Under the pieces are notes generated by a model. It saw nothing but the letters and a program-made list of their open reading frames with translations, ran no database searches and was not told where the DNA came from. DNA of 64,000 bases, from assembly GCF_002218065.1 (NCBI RefSeq), contig NZ_BDUB01000001.1:5179118-5243117 (forward strand), in the 5' to 3' direction. Source of the DNA: Nodularia sp. NIES-3585 (GTDB taxonomy: Bacteria > Cyanobacteriota > Cyanobacteriia > Cyanobacteriales > Nostocaceae). Shown here piece after piece: positions 9,232 through 17,877 of this stretch. Both the position numbers and the translations under genes were made by a program. Numbering within the stretch: position 1 is the stretch's first letter; every line of letters begins with the position of its first letter.

Positions 9232-10812
9232 ATGTCCAAGGTTCTCGTCTCCGATCCTATTGACCAAGCTGGAATTGACATTCTCACCCAAGTTGCTACT
9301 GTAGATGTCAAAACAGGTCTTAAACCAGCAGAACTGATCGAAATTATTGGTGAATATGACGCGCTGATGATTCGCTCTGGTACGCGCGTTACACAAGAAA
9401 TTATTGAAGCTGGGACTCAGTTAAAAATCATTGGTCGTGCCGGTGTGGGTGTGGATAATGTTGATGTTCCCGCAGCTACCCGCCGAGGAATTGTCGTTGT
9501 TAATTCTCCAGAAGGTAACACAATCGCTGCCGCAGAACACGCTCTGGCGATGATGTTATCCTTATCTCGTCATATCCCCGATGCTAACGCTTCAGTTAAA
9601 AGCGGTGAGTGGGATCGCAAAACCTTTGTCGGCGCAGAAGTTTATAAAAAAACTCTCGGTGTTGTCGGCTTGGGTAAAATCGGTTCCCATGTTGCTACTG
9701 TAGCCAGAGCAATGGGGATGAAACTGCTAGCTTACGATCCCTTTATCTCTACAGAACGAGCCGAACAACTTGGCTGTCAGTTGGTGGAGATGGATTTACT
9801 GATGCAGCAAGCAGACTATATCACCCTGCACATCCCCAAAACACCAGAAACCACCCATTTAATTAACGCTAAAACTCTGGCGAAAATGAAACCCACAGCC
9901 AGAATAATTAACTGCGCTCGTGGTGGGATCATTGATGAAGCGGCTTTAGCAGTAGCTATTAAAGAAGGTCAAATCAAAGGTGCAGCCTTGGATGTGTTCG
10001 AGTCAGAACCACTAGGTGAATCTGATTTGCGATCGCTTGGTAAAGAAGTCATCCTCACCCCCCATTTAGGAGCCTCCACAACCGAAGCACAAGTAAATGT
10101 GGCCATTGATGTCGCTGAACAAATTCGCGATGTTCTTTTGGGACTACCCGCCCGTTCAGCAGTCAATATCCCCGGATTTGGACCCGATGTCCTAGAAGAA
10201 CTCAAGCCTTATATGCAACTAGCCGAAACCCTCGGTAACTTGGTAGGACAGCTAGCTGGCGGACGGGTGGAATCACTGACTGTCCGACTACAAGGCGAAC
10301 TAGCCACTAATAAGAGTCAGCCTTTGGTTGTAGCCTCCCTCAAAGGACTACTTTACCAAGCCCTCCGGGAACGGGTAAACTATGTCAACGCTAGTATTGA
10401 AGCTCAAGAGCGAGGAATTCGGGTGATTGAAACCCGTGATGCTTCAGCTCGCGACTACGCCGGCTCATTGCACCTGGAAGCTACAGGTACTTTAGGGACT
10501 CATTCTGTTACAGGCGCTTTATTAGGTGACAAAGAAATTCACTTAACCGACGTTGATGGTTTCCCCATTAATGTACCCCCCAGCAAATATATGGTGTTTA
10601 CTTTGCACCGTGATATGCCAGGAATTATCGGCAAACTCGGTTCGTTACTGGGTAGTTTTAATGTCAACATTGCTAGTATGCAGGTAGGGCGTAAAATTGT
10701 CCGTGGTGATGCTGTGATGGCTCTGAGTATCGATGATCCCTTGCCCGACGGCATTTTGGCGGAAATTGTCAAAGTAGCTGGAATTAGGGACGCATACACA
10801 GTAACTTTATAA
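9232..10812 (+). CDS. serA: D-3-phosphoglycerate dehydrogenase
   Basis: This 526-residue protein is the long-form SerA, which oxidises 3-phosphoglycerate with NAD+ in the first step of phosphorylated serine biosynthesis. The NAD-binding motif GLGKIG is at 147-152 with Asp170 following it, and the catalytic Arg230 (CARGG), Glu259 region (FESEPL) and His278 (TPHLGAST) are present. An intervening ASB-like domain covers roughly 320-445, and a C-terminal ACT domain (FTLHRDMPGIIGKLGSLL, from about 453) matches the length of long-form enzymes of cyanobacteria, plants and mycobacteria. The ACT domain suggests allosteric control, classically by serine. The gene is monocistronic by spacing. Confidence 0.97.
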   Translation: MSKVLVSDPIDQAGIDILTQVATVDVKTGLKPAELIEIIGEYDALMIRSGTRVTQEIIEAGTQLKIIGRAGVGVDNVDVPAATRRGIVVVNSPEGNTIAAAEHALAMMLSLSRHIPDANASVKSGEWDRKTFVGAEVYKKTLGVVGLGKIGSHVATVARAMGMKLLAYDPFISTERAEQLGCQLVEMDLLMQQADYITLHIPKTPETTHLINAKTLAKMKPTARIINCARGGIIDEAALAVAIKEGQIKGAALDVFESEPLGESDLRSLGKEVILTPHLGASTTEAQVNVAIDVAEQIRDVLLGLPARSAVNIPGFGPDVLEELKPYMQLAETLGNLVGQLAGGRVESLTVRLQGELATNKSQPLVVASLKGLLYQALRERVNYVNASIEAQERGIRVIETRDASARDYAGSLHLEATGTLGTHSVTGALLGDKEIHLTDVDGFPINVPPSKYMVFTLHRDMPGIIGKLGSLLGSFNVNIASMQVGRKIVRGDAVMALSIDDPLPDGILAEIVKVAGIRDAYTVTL

Positions 10813-11160
10813 AAACAGTTGCTGAAAACCCCACCAGAAACACCAACACAGTTGCGTTTTTTGTCCTTTACAGCAGTTTTCACGCATTTAGACCACACTA
10901 TTGTTGATGTATTTCCTTCTTCCTTTTGCGTGTTTGCGTGAGATTTTAAAGTGTGGTTCATTTACCTGAAAATCGCTGTAAGTAGGGGCTGAAACCTAAC
11001 TACACCCTTAAGGGTGCTTCTCTCAAGTGCTTTCTAACTGAGTAAAAAGTGCTGAGTGAAGAAAAATGTTAAGAGTACTTCATAGCTCCTAACTGTCTTA
11101 GACTCAGGAAGAAAGCACTCACTTGTACAGACGAAATAAATCGCGTCTCAGCACTAAAAA
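10813..11160. other. serA-prmA intergenic region with a 14-bp palindrome
   Basis: No gene is supported in this 348-bp stretch. A perfect palindrome, CACCCTTAAGGGTG, lies at 11003-11016. A frame on the minus strand (10539-10961) runs into serA and has no coding character, so I treat it as a shadow. The rest probably contains the prmA promoter. Confidence 0.4.
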
Positions 11161-12081
11161 ATGGCAAACACTTGGTGGGAACTACAGATTTTATGTGATC
11201 CAGCGCTAGAAGAGTCGGTCTTTTGGCGACTGGAAGATTTTAGCAGCCGTGGTACAGCCAGTGAAAGTAAAGGTAATTCTTGTCTAGTCAAAGCTTACCT
11301 ACCGAGATTTCAAGCACAATTACTCGATTTGGCGGCGCTGTCGCTGTGGTTGCGTCAAGATGCTCTTTGTGTAGGATTGTCTGTTCCTACCCTGAACTGG
11401 GAGTTAATTGATGAAGAAGATTGGGCTACTAGCTGGAAACAATACTGGAAACCGGAAGAAATAGGCGATCGCTTTCTGATTAATCCTGCATGGCTACCGT
11501 TACCAGAAACAAGAGAACGGTTAGTGATTCGTCTTGACCCTGGTGTAGCATTTGGTACGGGTAATCATGCCACAACTCAATTGTGTTTGGAATCCCTAGA
11601 AATGCGGTTAACTGAATTACCTGGGGCTTTTATGGCTAAGAGTGATCAAAACGCATCGTTGGTCATTGCGGATATCGGCTGTGGTTCTGGTATACTTTCT
11701 ATTGGAGCATTGCTATTAGGCGCTCAAAAAGTCTATGCAGTGGATACTGACCCCTTGGCGGTGCAATCAACCTTCAGCAATCGCGCCCTCAACGACATTA
11801 GCCCAGAACGTTTGGTATCGGCAGAAGGTAGTGTAGACATGGTGACTAAACTGGTGGGTCAACCAGTTGATGGCATTGTTTGTAATATTTTGGCTGATGT
11901 GATTATTCAGTTGGTTCCAGAAATGAGTGCGATCGCTAAACCAAGTACTTGGGCAATTTTTAGCGGTATCCTACTGGAACAATCTAAAGCTGTTGCTGAT
12001 GTGTTAGAAGGAAACGGTTGGGTTGTTGCTACCCTGTGGAAAAAGAAAGAATGGTGTTGCTTAAATGTGCGCCGTTCTTAA
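11161..12081 (+). CDS. prmA: Ribosomal protein L11 methyltransferase
   Basis: This 306-residue protein is PrmA, the AdoMet-dependent enzyme that trimethylates ribosomal protein L11. The N-terminal substrate-binding domain begins [10 protein letters not shown], and the class I methyltransferase motif I is [12 protein letters not shown] at 171-182 with the ribose-binding acidic residue in [10 protein letters not shown]. The family signatures [14 protein letters not shown] (126-139) and CNILADVI (near 244-251) are also present. A short insertion ([14 protein letters not shown]) precedes motif I. It is separated by 219 bp from queA on the same strand, so co-transcription is possible but not evident. 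Confidence 0.95.
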   Translation: MANTWWELQILCDPALEESVFWRLEDFSSRGTASESKGNSCLVKAYLPRFQAQLLDLAALSLWLRQDALCVGLSVPTLNWELIDEEDWATSWKQYWKPEEIGDRFLINPAWLPLPETRERLVIRLDPGVAFGTGNHATTQLCLESLEMRLTELPGAFMAKSDQNASLVIADIGCGSGILSIGALLLGAQKVYAVDTDPLAVQSTFSNRALNDISPERLVSAEGSVDMVTKLVGQPVDGIVCNILADVIIQLVPEMSAIAKPSTWAIFSGILLEQSKAVADVLEGNGWVVATLWKKKEWCCLNVRRS

Positions 12082-12299
12082 AGTTAGTGATTTGAAATGT
12101 CTTGAAAATATTATAGATGCCCTGAGAAAAATTACATAGCAGCAAGTTATATTTGAACTTCTGTTGACTTGATGATTGCAGCTAATTCATATAGGGATGC
12201 TATATTAAGACGATTAATTATTTACGCCGTCGTAATTAATAGCGTAAACTTTGGTAAGTTTAGCATGAAAATGAGCATTTTTATCGAAAATTTAACTAC

Positions 12300-13496
12300 A
12301 TGGTTGAAGGCGGGGTGAATTCAGTGGAGCCAGAAATAGCACATACTAATTTGAATCAACTTTCTCAAAAAGACGGGGAATTAGATTTTTCATTGGCAGG
12401 GTATAATTACACATTACCAAACGAACTTATTGCTCAAAATCCCGTATTTCCTAGAGATAGTTCGCGTTTATTAGTGGTCAATTCTCCCACGACAGGTAAA
12501 GAATCCCCACCCATACACCAGATTTTTCAAGATTTACCAGAACTGTTACGTGCTGATGATTTATTGATCATCAATGATACAAAAGTTATTCCGGCTCGGC
12601 TGTATGGTCATAAATCCACTGGTGCAGAAATAGAGGTTTTGCTATTAGAAGAACGTCAATATAACTGTTGGTTAGCTTTAGTTAAGCCAGGAAAACGCTT
12701 CAAACCAGGAACAGAAATAATCTTTGAACCCAGGGGATTAGGAATTAGGAATCCAAAGGATTCTCACCCATTTCCCACTCAACTCACCGCTAAAGTGCTA
12801 GAAACAGACGCAGCCACGGGAGGGCGTTTATTGCGTTTTGATGTGCCTGAAGGAAAAGCTTTGGTAGAAGTGTTAGATCAATTCGGTGAGATACCCTTAC
12901 CGCCTTATATCACGGCATCGACTGCTGCTGATGAACAATATCAAACAGTTTACGCCCAACAGCCAGGAGCGATCGCAGCACCTACGGCAGGGTTACATTT
13001 TACCCCAGAGTTGCTGTCAAAGTTAAGCGATCGCGGCATTAATCAAGCTTTTATCACGCTACACGTTGGCGTAGGCACATTTCGCCCCGTAGAAATTGAA
13101 GACGTAACTAGCCACCAGATGCATGAAGAATGGATTTCAGTCCCCCCCGCCACAGTCGAACAAATCCGCGCCACTAAAGCTGCTGGTGGTCGAATTATCG
13201 CCGTCGGGACAACAGCAGTCCGCGCCTTAGAAGGGGCAGCTAAATCTGGGGATTTACAACCATTTTGTGGCAAAACAGACCTATTTATCTATCCCGGTTA
13301 TCAGTGGCGGGTAGTAGATGGACTAATTACTAATTTTCACCTACCACGCTCTAGTTTGTTAATGCTGGTCAGTGCGTTGATTGGTAGACAACGTTTGTTA
13401 AATATATACCAAGAAGCGATCGCCTCGAAATATCGCTTTTATTCCTTCGGTGATGCCATGCTCATTCTTCCAGAAGCCAGAGGAATACAGGGTTAG
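12300..13496 (+). CDS. queA: S-adenosylmethionine:tRNA ribosyltransferase-isomerase
   Basis: This 398-residue protein is QueA, which transfers and isomerises the ribosyl moiety of AdoMet onto preQ1 in tRNA to form epoxyqueuosine. Family hallmarks are [52 protein letters not shown] and the terminal [11 protein letters not shown]. The protein is longer than the usual 340-360 residues for two reasons: about 30 extra N-terminal residues, so a later start is possible although no better ATG is obvious, and an insertion near 142-157 ([16 protein letters not shown]). The DNA of that insertion contains a GGATTAG/GAATTAG heptad pair, hinting at a repeat-derived expansion. Confidence 0.95.
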   Translation: MVEGGVNSVEPEIAHTNLNQLSQKDGELDFSLAGYNYTLPNELIAQNPVFPRDSSRLLVVNSPTTGKESPPIHQIFQDLPELLRADDLLIINDTKVIPARLYGHKSTGAEIEVLLLEERQYNCWLALVKPGKRFKPGTEIIFEPRGLGIRNPKDSHPFPTQLTAKVLETDAATGGRLLRFDVPEGKALVEVLDQFGEIPLPPYITASTAADEQYQTVYAQQPGAIAAPTAGLHFTPELLSKLSDRGINQAFITLHVGVGTFRPVEIEDVTSHQMHEEWISVPPATVEQIRATKAAGGRIIAVGTTAVRALEGAAKSGDLQPFCGKTDLFIYPGYQWRVVDGLITNFHLPRSSLLMLVSALIGRQRLLNIYQEAIASKYRFYSFGDAMLILPEARGIQG

Positions 13497-13499
13497 GAG

Positions 13500-13525
13500 T
13501 TTTTAATTTTTAATTTTTAATTTTT
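13500..13525. repeat. Heptad repeat TTTTTAA (STRR)
   Basis: Three and a half tandem copies of TTTTTAA follow the queA stop codon. Heptanucleotide tandem repeats of this kind are a recognised feature of heterocystous cyanobacterial genomes. Confidence 0.8.
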
Positions 13526-13583
13526 GCTCTTGTCGTGGGTACTCTGAGTTATAGGGTTCTAAAAGAGTACAGAGTTGCTACTT

Positions 13584-14654
13584 ATGTATAAACAGCATAA
13601 AATTCGTCAGTGCTTGGGCTGGTTTTACCCGGTGATCAATTGGCGGCAGCCACATCTAGGAATTCTCTGTGCTGCATCTACATTTTTGGTGTTGGCTGCA
13701 CCGACAATGATGGAATTACCAGGAAACCAGCTGCTGGCACAAAAATCAGTTTCTCAGGATTTGGCAGCAGCTAGCCTTTACCAGCAAGGAGTCACCCGCT
13801 ATCAGCGTCATGATTTCCAGGGTGCAGAATCGGCCTTTCGTCTAGCCTTACAGCGAGACTCTAACCTTGCCATGGCACGGAATTATCTAGGTAATATTCT
13901 GCTGATGCAAAATCGCCTGGATGTAGCAGTCCAAGAATATGGCGAGGCGGTAAGAATTAATCCTAATCTGGGTGAAGCTTACTATAATTTGGGTTTAGCA
14001 TTGCACAGACAAGGACAAAAAGAAGCCGCAATTACTGCTTATAGACAAGCTTTGGTAATCGACTCTACAAGATCAGATACCCAGTATAATTTGGGATTAG
14101 CGCTGTACGAATTAGGACAAAATGAGTCAGCGATCGCTGCATACGAAGAAGCGATTAATTTAGATAGCAGCAATGCCAAGGCTTATTTTAACTTAGCGAT
14201 CGCCCAACAAAAACAAGGACAAATCGAGCCAGCGATCGCTTCCTATCAGCAAGCTCTAGAACTTGATCCTCAAAATGCCAGAGCTTACAATAACATGGCA
14301 AGTCTGATGGCAATTCAAGGTCAAACCTCAGAAGCTATTGCTGTTTATCGCCAAGGTATTCGCCTCAATCGTCAGAATCCTGAAGCTTACTATAACTTGG
14401 GAGTTATTTTATACAATCAGGGTGAACTCCATTTAGCCAACAGATTGTTGAAACGCGCCCACACAGCATACCAGGAACAAGGCAACCTTGAGGAATCCCA
14501 AAAAATTGAGCAATTAATGCAGCAAATTGCCCAAGTGATCGAACAACAGAGTCCAGCCACTCAAACAGCTACTTCCGCCGAAAATTCCACTCCTACAGGT
14601 AATGGAGTCGTTGAGATAATTCCTGGCGACGTGCCAGTTTATGTTGATAAATAG
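13584..14654 (+). CDS. Tetratricopeptide repeat protein with N-terminal membrane anchor
   Basis: From the ATG at 13584 this encodes 356 residues; a TTG nine bases earlier is in frame but lacks support. A hydrophobic segment (HLGILCAASTFLVLAAPTMM, about residues 25-45) is a signal peptide or anchor, so the protein is probably periplasmic or membrane attached. From about residue 58 to 290 there are roughly seven consecutive 34-residue TPR units (for example AYYNLGLALHRQGQKEAAIT). A Gln-rich coiled region and a short Ser/Thr-rich tail follow. TPR arrays mediate protein-protein contacts and the partner cannot be told. The repeats are close to one another in sequence, which suggests expansion by duplication. 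Confidence 0.88.
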   Translation: MYKQHKIRQCLGWFYPVINWRQPHLGILCAASTFLVLAAPTMMELPGNQLLAQKSVSQDLAAASLYQQGVTRYQRHDFQGAESAFRLALQRDSNLAMARNYLGNILLMQNRLDVAVQEYGEAVRINPNLGEAYYNLGLALHRQGQKEAAITAYRQALVIDSTRSDTQYNLGLALYELGQNESAIAAYEEAINLDSSNAKAYFNLAIAQQKQGQIEPAIASYQQALELDPQNARAYNNMASLMAIQGQTSEAIAVYRQGIRLNRQNPEAYYNLGVILYNQGELHLANRLLKRAHTAYQEQGNLEESQKIEQLMQQIAQVIEQQSPATQTATSAENSTPTGNGVVEIIPGDVPVYVDK

Positions 14655-14971
14655 CCTAGGTTAACGCATCCGAAACAGTAGGGTGTGTTGTCGCCCACAA
14701 CGCACCATTTTAATGTAGTACAGCTTCTTCTCTAGCCCCAGCGAATACAGGGGAAGAGAATTTGTTGTGAACGACTATTGATGCAATTTATACTTTTACT
14801 CAAGGAATTTGGCTCGTAAATTAGCCAGACTTTCAATTTTAAACAGTGATATTACTCTATACAATGTCAAACTGTATTACTCAATCCTGGTGTGTATATC
14901 AATCCTGGCAGGATACCAACAAGTTATGGTGGACCTGGAACTCCTGGTAGGCTCTCAAACTAACTTTAAAT
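14655..14971. other. Intergenic region with a GGGTGTGTT-type hairpin
   Basis: This 317-bp stretch contains the dispersed hairpin GGGTGTGTTGT with ACAACGCACC at 14681-14706, shortly after the TPR gene stop, where it may act as a terminator. A 70-codon frame at 14809-15021 overlaps the following gene and has no recognisable similarity, so I do not call it. The remainder presumably contains the promoter of the next gene. Confidence 0.45.
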
Positions 14972-15514
14972 ATGTCAATATATTTTGTCAGAGAAGAAGG
15001 TATCCCCCTAGAACAGCGTAGAGGGGTAGAAACAATTGACCGAAATCTTCTGTTTATCCTTGTTCGAGCATCCGTAGAACCAGTTGCCCAGGCTTTTAGC
15101 ACCTTAAGGCAGATGAATATCTGGATACGCAATGCTTATAACTGTGAAATTGATATTCACAATGAAAGCACCGTTGTTTTTCAATTGCGAGGGCATCCCT
15201 GGAGCTTAATTTATAAGCCATATAGCTCATCAATGAAAATCGATTTAACAGAAGAAGATGCTCGCAATATTTCAGAATTACTAGATACTGAAGTTATTTA
15301 CTACGCTGGTAGCGATACTTGTGCGACTATTGAATACCAACTTTATAGTAATGGTATTTGTCTAGAAAAACTGTCTTTTGAAGAGAACTTTAAGTGCGAA
15401 TTTCATTCTCAAATTCGTCAAGTTGAAATTAAGAACATCAGAAAAAATGCCTACAGGTTTACATTAGCAAGTAGATTATTTCTATTTTGCAATTTCTGCT
15501 ACGAAAACATTTAA
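14972..15514 (+). CDS. Hypothetical protein of unknown function
   Basis: This is a 180-residue predicted protein that I do not recognise. It has no signal peptide and no clear membrane segment. It is mixed alpha/beta by appearance, with a basic N-terminal part (RASVEPVAQAFSTLRQMN), an aromatic central stretch (LRGHPWSLIYKPYSSSMKIDLTEEDARNIS) and several cysteines toward the C-terminus (CATIEYQLYSNGICLEKL, FLFCNFCYENI). The segment FQLRGHPWSLIYKP recalls small cyanobacterial proteins annotated only as hypothetical. The gene converges with the acyltransferase gene, leaving six bases between stop codons. A coding assignment is likely from length and composition, but the start is uncertain. Confidence 0.6.
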   Translation: MSIYFVREEGIPLEQRRGVETIDRNLLFILVRASVEPVAQAFSTLRQMNIWIRNAYNCEIDIHNESTVVFQLRGHPWSLIYKPYSSSMKIDLTEEDARNISELLDTEVIYYAGSDTCATIEYQLYSNGICLEKLSFEENFKCEFHSQIRQVEIKNIRKNAYRFTLASRLFLFCNFCYENI

Positions 15515-15520
15515 TTTTTC

Positions 15521-16702
15521 CTAATCATCGCGGTTACTAAATGGCAAATCCTGATTAATCGCTTCCATCTCCTGCTGTTCTAATTGATTGACTTCCCGAA
15601 TATAAGGGCGAAGAATTTTGTCTAAACGACTATTATAAAAGCGGTGCAAACTGTAATTAGGCATAGCGGGAAAACCCCGGCGTTTTTTGTGTCGTCCGCC
15701 AGCACCGGGATCGAAGCTTTGAATATTGTGAGCGATCGCCCATTCAATCGGTGTATAGTAACAAGCATCAAAGTGTAAGCAATCTATATCTTGAAAACTA
15801 CCCCAATAACGTCCATATAAGCGATCGCCTTTAAATAAACAAAAGGACATCCCCACAGGTTGGCTTTCATCTTGCTGATCATACGCCGGGAAAAACACCA
15901 CTCGATGGCGATAATTGGTGTGTAGCTGCTCAAAAAACTGCTTTGTCAGATATTTACTACCCCACCAGCCGAACTTATCACAAGTATCAGCATAGAAATC
16001 GTACATCAAAGGAAATAAAGACTGAGGAATTGCATCACCAGTCACTGCTTGTAGTCGTAAACCCACCTTTTCCACAGCTTTGCGTTCTCGCTTAATATTG
16101 CGGCGCTGATTGGCATTGAATAATTTTAAGTAATCATCAAAATTTTTAAACTCCACATTTTCCCAAATGTAGCTATGGTGTAACCAAGTTGTAAAACCTT
16201 GCCGTTCCAACACAGCCCGCCATTGGGGATCGACATATAAAAAATGACACCCAGAAATCTTATGCCTAGTGCAGAAAGAATCGATTTCATGCACCATCAT
16301 GGCTGTGATTTCATCCTCATCTTCCCCTGGGGCGATTAAAAACCGATAACCTTCAGCTGGGGTAAATGGAGTCATTCCCAGCAATTTAGGATAATACTGC
16401 ACTCCAATGCGATCAGCTAATTCTGCCCATTGGTGATCAAAGACAAATTCGCCATAACTATGACCTTTGAGGTAAAGTGGCGCAACAGCAATCAAAGTCC
16501 TGTCTCGCCAAAGTGTTAAATGATTGGGTAACCAGCCGGTTTTAGCAGTAGCACTCTGGGAAATTTCTAAATTATTCAGCCAATCCCATTCTAAAAACGG
16601 CGTTTTTAGTGGCATTGCTAAAGCATCCCAGGCATCTTGGGGTACTTCCGCGATTTTGTTAATCCAAAGGCTAGAGTAGCGAGGCTTGATTTTTTCCACC
16701 AT
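15521..16702 (-). CDS. COG3146-type predicted N-acyltransferase (GNAT-like, FemAB-related)
   Basis: This 393-residue protein belongs to the COG3146 (former DUF482) group of predicted GNAT/FemAB-like acyltransferases, sometimes annotated as peptidogalycan biosynthesis proteins. Recognisable pieces are PFLEWDWLNNLE near the N-terminus, LTLWRDRTLIAVAPLYLKGHSYGEFVFDHQWA, the Arg/Lys-rich ANQRRNIKRERK segment, and GRYWGSFQDIDCLHFDACYYTPIEWAIAHNIQSFDPGAGGRHKKRRGF, which is the most conserved block. The substrate is unknown. It has no export signal. An STRR tract (AGTCAAA) lies 40 bp upstream of its start, in its promoter region. Confidence 0.88.
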   Translation of the reverse strand: MVEKIKPRYSSLWINKIAEVPQDAWDALAMPLKTPFLEWDWLNNLEISQSATAKTGWLPNHLTLWRDRTLIAVAPLYLKGHSYGEFVFDHQWAELADRIGVQYYPKLLGMTPFTPAEGYRFLIAPGEDEDEITAMMVHEIDSFCTRHKISGCHFLYVDPQWRAVLERQGFTTWLHHSYIWENVEFKNFDDYLKLFNANQRRNIKRERKAVEKVGLRLQAVTGDAIPQSLFPLMYDFYADTCDKFGWWGSKYLTKQFFEQLHTNYRHRVVFFPAYDQQDESQPVGMSFCLFKGDRLYGRYWGSFQDIDCLHFDACYYTPIEWAIAHNIQSFDPGAGGRHKKRRGFPAMPNYSLHRFYNSRLDKILRPYIREVNQLEQQEMEAINQDLPFSNRDD

Positions 16703-16740
16703 TGTGGGGCTTTTCTAGGGTAAGGGAACCGCTACGCGGA

Positions 16741-16770
16741 AGTCAAAAGTCAAAAGTCAAAAGTCAAAAG
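16741..16770. repeat. Heptad repeat AGTCAAA (STRR)
   Basis: Four tandem copies of AGTCAAA lie just upstream of the acyltransferase gene start. A second tract with a different unit (ACTAATG) follows within 60 bp. Confidence 0.85.
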
Positions 16771-16830
16771 GCTTTTATTTTGGGATTCTGAATTTTGGGA
16801 AATTGTATCCCTTTTTACGCATAAACTTCC

Positions 16831-16867
16831 ACTAATGACTAATGACTAATGACTAATGACCAATGAT
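16831..16867. repeat. Heptad repeat ACTAATG (STRR)
   Basis: Four copies of ACTAATG followed by one ACCAATG lie between the acyltransferase start and the stop codon of the RibD-like gene. A very similar unit recurs at 48125-48164. Confidence 0.85.
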
Positions 16868-16888
16868 TACTAGGGTAATCTAATTTGC

Positions 16889-17620
16889 TCATCGTTGCAG
16901 CCGATAGTGGAGAAACACCTCTTGCTCAACTTGATGAACTTCTAAAAGTTCTAGTTTGGGAGCTAATTGAGATAAAAAGCCGACACCTTCTACTGGTGTT
17001 GGTGCTGATGCACCGCCTAAAATTAATGGACAGACTGTTAGCCAGAGTTCATCAATTAAATCTGATTGCAGCATAGAAGCTACTAATTCACCGCCTCCCA
17101 ATACCGCTAACCGTGTTATATGTAGAGATGCCAGGTGTTGCAAAGCAGCAGACGTGTCAACCTTTCCCGTTGGTGTGTCAAAAACTATAATCTGATCAAA
17201 TTTGCCCCGAAACTCCTGTGCTGGTTTTAAACCCGTGGAATCAAGTGTCTGTTCTCGTCTTTGCCAAGAACGTTCCCCCATTGTTGTTGTCAGCAACCAG
17301 CGTTCTATAGGCTGTTGAAAAAACTTAATTTCCGGATTCAGGTCAGCAGATTGTGTAATGACTATATGAACCGGCTGGGCGGGCTTACCCTCTTTGATTC
17401 GATGTTGCAGCAAAATTGGTTGTGATACGGTAAGTGTTGTACCGTAAGCACGAAGAGTACCAGCACCTAGTAAAACGGCATCGGAGGCAGCAATTTGTTT
17501 TTCCAGGTGCGCTTTATCAGCCCCTGAGCCAAAGCGAGCAGGCGATCGCTTAAAATCCGCTATCTTGCCATCTGCACTCATTGCTAAAACTACTGTGGTA
17601 TGAGGACGAAGTTGCATCAT
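16889..17620 (-). CDS. RibD C-terminal-domain (dihydrofolate reductase-like) family protein
   Basis: From the ATG at 17620 this encodes about 243 residues (the next codon is also ATG). It is a stand-alone RibD_C domain, the fold of 5-amino-6-(5-phosphoribosylamino)uracil reductase in riboflavin synthesis and of DHFR. Signatures are TTVVLAMSADGKIADFKRSPARFGSGADKAHLE at the N-terminus, DAVLLGAGTLRAYGTTL, and the C-terminal GGGELVASMLQSDLIDELWLTVCPLILGGASAPTPVEG with its NADPH-binding glycines. It lacks the deaminase half of bifunctional RibD. It may be the pathway reductase or a paralogue; context does not say. The open frame continues 25 codons upstream without family similarity. Confidence 0.87.
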   Translation of the reverse strand: MMQLRPHTTVVLAMSADGKIADFKRSPARFGSGADKAHLEKQIAASDAVLLGAGTLRAYGTTLTVSQPILLQHRIKEGKPAQPVHIVITQSADLNPEIKFFQQPIERWLLTTTMGERSWQRREQTLDSTGLKPAQEFRGKFDQIIVFDTPTGKVDTSAALQHLASLHITRLAVLGGGELVASMLQSDLIDELWLTVCPLILGGASAPTPVEGVGFLSQLAPKLELLEVHQVEQEVFLHYRLQR

Positions 17621-17877
17621 TGGTTTGATTTGAAAAAAAATATTTGCCCGCCAGCTACTGTTTAGCAATTTCGTAAATGTATCTATATGCAACACCAGTC
17701 ACTTTCACCTCTAACCTATATAAGTTTTGGTATAGCTGATTTTTGGGTATACCTTCAACATTTACCACTTTTGGTAGTTGACAAAAAAATTCTCATAACA
17801 TGAAAGAATATCTCCTGGAGCTGTTCTAATTGCACATCGTTACTTTTGTGGTTTACAGATGCGAAGTGAGATAGTCG

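Noticed and set aside
10539-10961. 140-codon minus-strand frame over the serA 3' end
   Set aside because: Mostly antisense to the conserved ACT domain of serA; no family likeness.
14809-15021. 70-codon plus-strand frame
   Set aside because: It overlaps the start of the 180-residue gene and lacks similarity or a good start context.
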